From Giesbergeria sp. (GTDB lineage: Bacteria; Pseudomonadota; Gammaproteobacteria; Burkholderiales; Burkholderiaceae_C): a stretch of 6,553 nucleotides of DNA. The notes below the pieces were generated by a model that was not told the origin of the DNA, ran no database searches, and worked only from the letters and a program-made list of their open reading frames with translations. The position numbers and the translations under genes are program-made. Below are positions 6,119 to 6,553 of this stretch, one piece after another (within the stretch, counting starts at the first letter, position 1; every line of letters starts with the position of its first letter). The stretch spans positions 5,718-12,270 of the forward strand of contig JAGOCN010000022.1 in assembly GCA_017998735.1 (NCBI GenBank). The letters run 5' to 3'.

Positions 6119-6553
6119 TCAGCCCAGGTGCCTGGCATGCAGTCGGGGCGTACCCTGCAGCAAAACGCCGCCCACGGTATGAAAAGAGCCAAAGACGATG
6201 ATTCTATCAGTGGGCTCGGCAGCTGCCACGGCAGCGTCCAGTGCTTTTTGCGGGTCTGCAAACGTGGCGCTGGACACCGTGGAACGGGTGCCGGTCACCA
6301 TCTGCAGGGCATTCCATTTTTGCTGCAGCACAGCGGCGGTTTCGGCCCGGGGCGTGGGCAGGTCGGTGAAATACCAGCGGTCGATGAGCGGGGCCACCTT
6401 GGCCAGCATGGGCTGCAGGTCCTTGTCCGCCATGGCACCAAACACGGCATGCGTGGTGGGAAAGTAACCCATCGCGTCCAGGTTGGCGGTCAGGGCCGCC
6501 ACCGAATGCGGGTTGTGCGCCACATCCAGCACCAGCGTGGGCTCCCCTGGAAC
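6119..6553 (-). CDS. folC: Folylpolyglutamate synthase / dihydrofolate synthase, C-terminal part
   Basis: The gene enters from the right edge; only the last 144 codons and the TGA stop are in the window. FolC adds glutamates to folates and, in bacteria, usually also makes dihydrofolate from dihydropteroate and glutamate. The Mur-ligase-like C-terminal domain is recognised by LVLDVAHNPHSVAAL near the right edge, the AVFGAMADKD segment, the YFTDLPTPRAE stretch and the terminal IIVFGSFHTVGGVLL. These match the FolC C-terminus well. An apparent start at 6532 is an internal GTG codon; the frame stays open to the window edge. The stop lies 44 bases before dedD, as expected for the folC-dedD operon order. 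Confidence 0.94.
   Translation of the reverse strand, partial: VPGEPTLVLDVAHNPHSVAALTANLDAMGYFPTTHAVFGAMADKDLQPMLAKVAPLIDRWYFTDLPTPRAETAAVLQQKWNALQMVTGTRSTVSSATFADPQKALDAAVAAAEPTDRIIVFGSFHTVGGVLLQGTPRLHARHLG

Noticed and set aside
5088..6182. Plus-strand open frames opposite dedD, including a Gly-Ser-Gly-Leu repeat protein
   Set aside because: The repeat is simply the reverse complement of the PEPK codons of DedD.
6119..6532. A short separate gene starting at 6532
   Set aside because: The apparent start is an internal GTG of folC; the frame is open to the window edge and upstream residues match FolC.

Overview
The window reads as ordinary core chromosome of a GC-rich betaproteobacterium, most likely Burkholderiales and probably Comamonadaceae. 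This rests on the flavour of the proteins (for example the GluRS signature [16 protein letters not shown]), the MetZ route to methionine and the gene order. It is a judgement from memory, not from a database search. All genes lie on the minus strand, so the window is read from its right end to its left. I see no mobile element, CRISPR array, phage gene or foreign-looking island, and no intergenic stretch longer than about 100 bases.

Layout in transcription order: the 3' part of folC (folylpolyglutamate/dihydrofolate synthase) runs in from the right edge. It is followed by dedD (membrane-anchored SPOR-domain division protein), cvpA (four-helix membrane protein), purF (first committed enzyme of purine synthesis), metZ (O-succinylhomoserine sulfhydrylase) and gltX (glutamyl-tRNA synthetase). 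Next come a consensus -10 box and two tRNA genes, tRNA-Ala(GGC) and tRNA-Glu(UUC). The gaps are 44, 61, 99 and 35 bases, then a 4-base ATGA overlap between metZ and gltX. No convincing terminator interrupts the series, so one long operon is plausible. folC-dedD-cvpA-purF is the same order as in E. coli.

Functional links: FolC retains the folates that supply one-carbon units for purines (PurF pathway) and for methionine (MetZ pathway). PurF consumes glutamine. GltX charges tRNA-Glu, whose gene lies just downstream. DedD and CvpA serve the envelope and division and are embedded by old synteny rather than by obvious pathway logic.

No new multi-gene system is visible. The most interesting local signal is a possible H-type RNA pseudoknot formed by the last codons of metZ. 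It has two perfect 6-bp helices and ends one base before the gltX start codon, at the ATGA overlap. Lesser points are a perfect palindrome in the tRNA leader, a hairpin just upstream of purF, loss of the canonical zinc ligands in GltX, a forced 5' extension of GltX, and the absence of a good Shine-Dalgarno sequence at any of the five starts.
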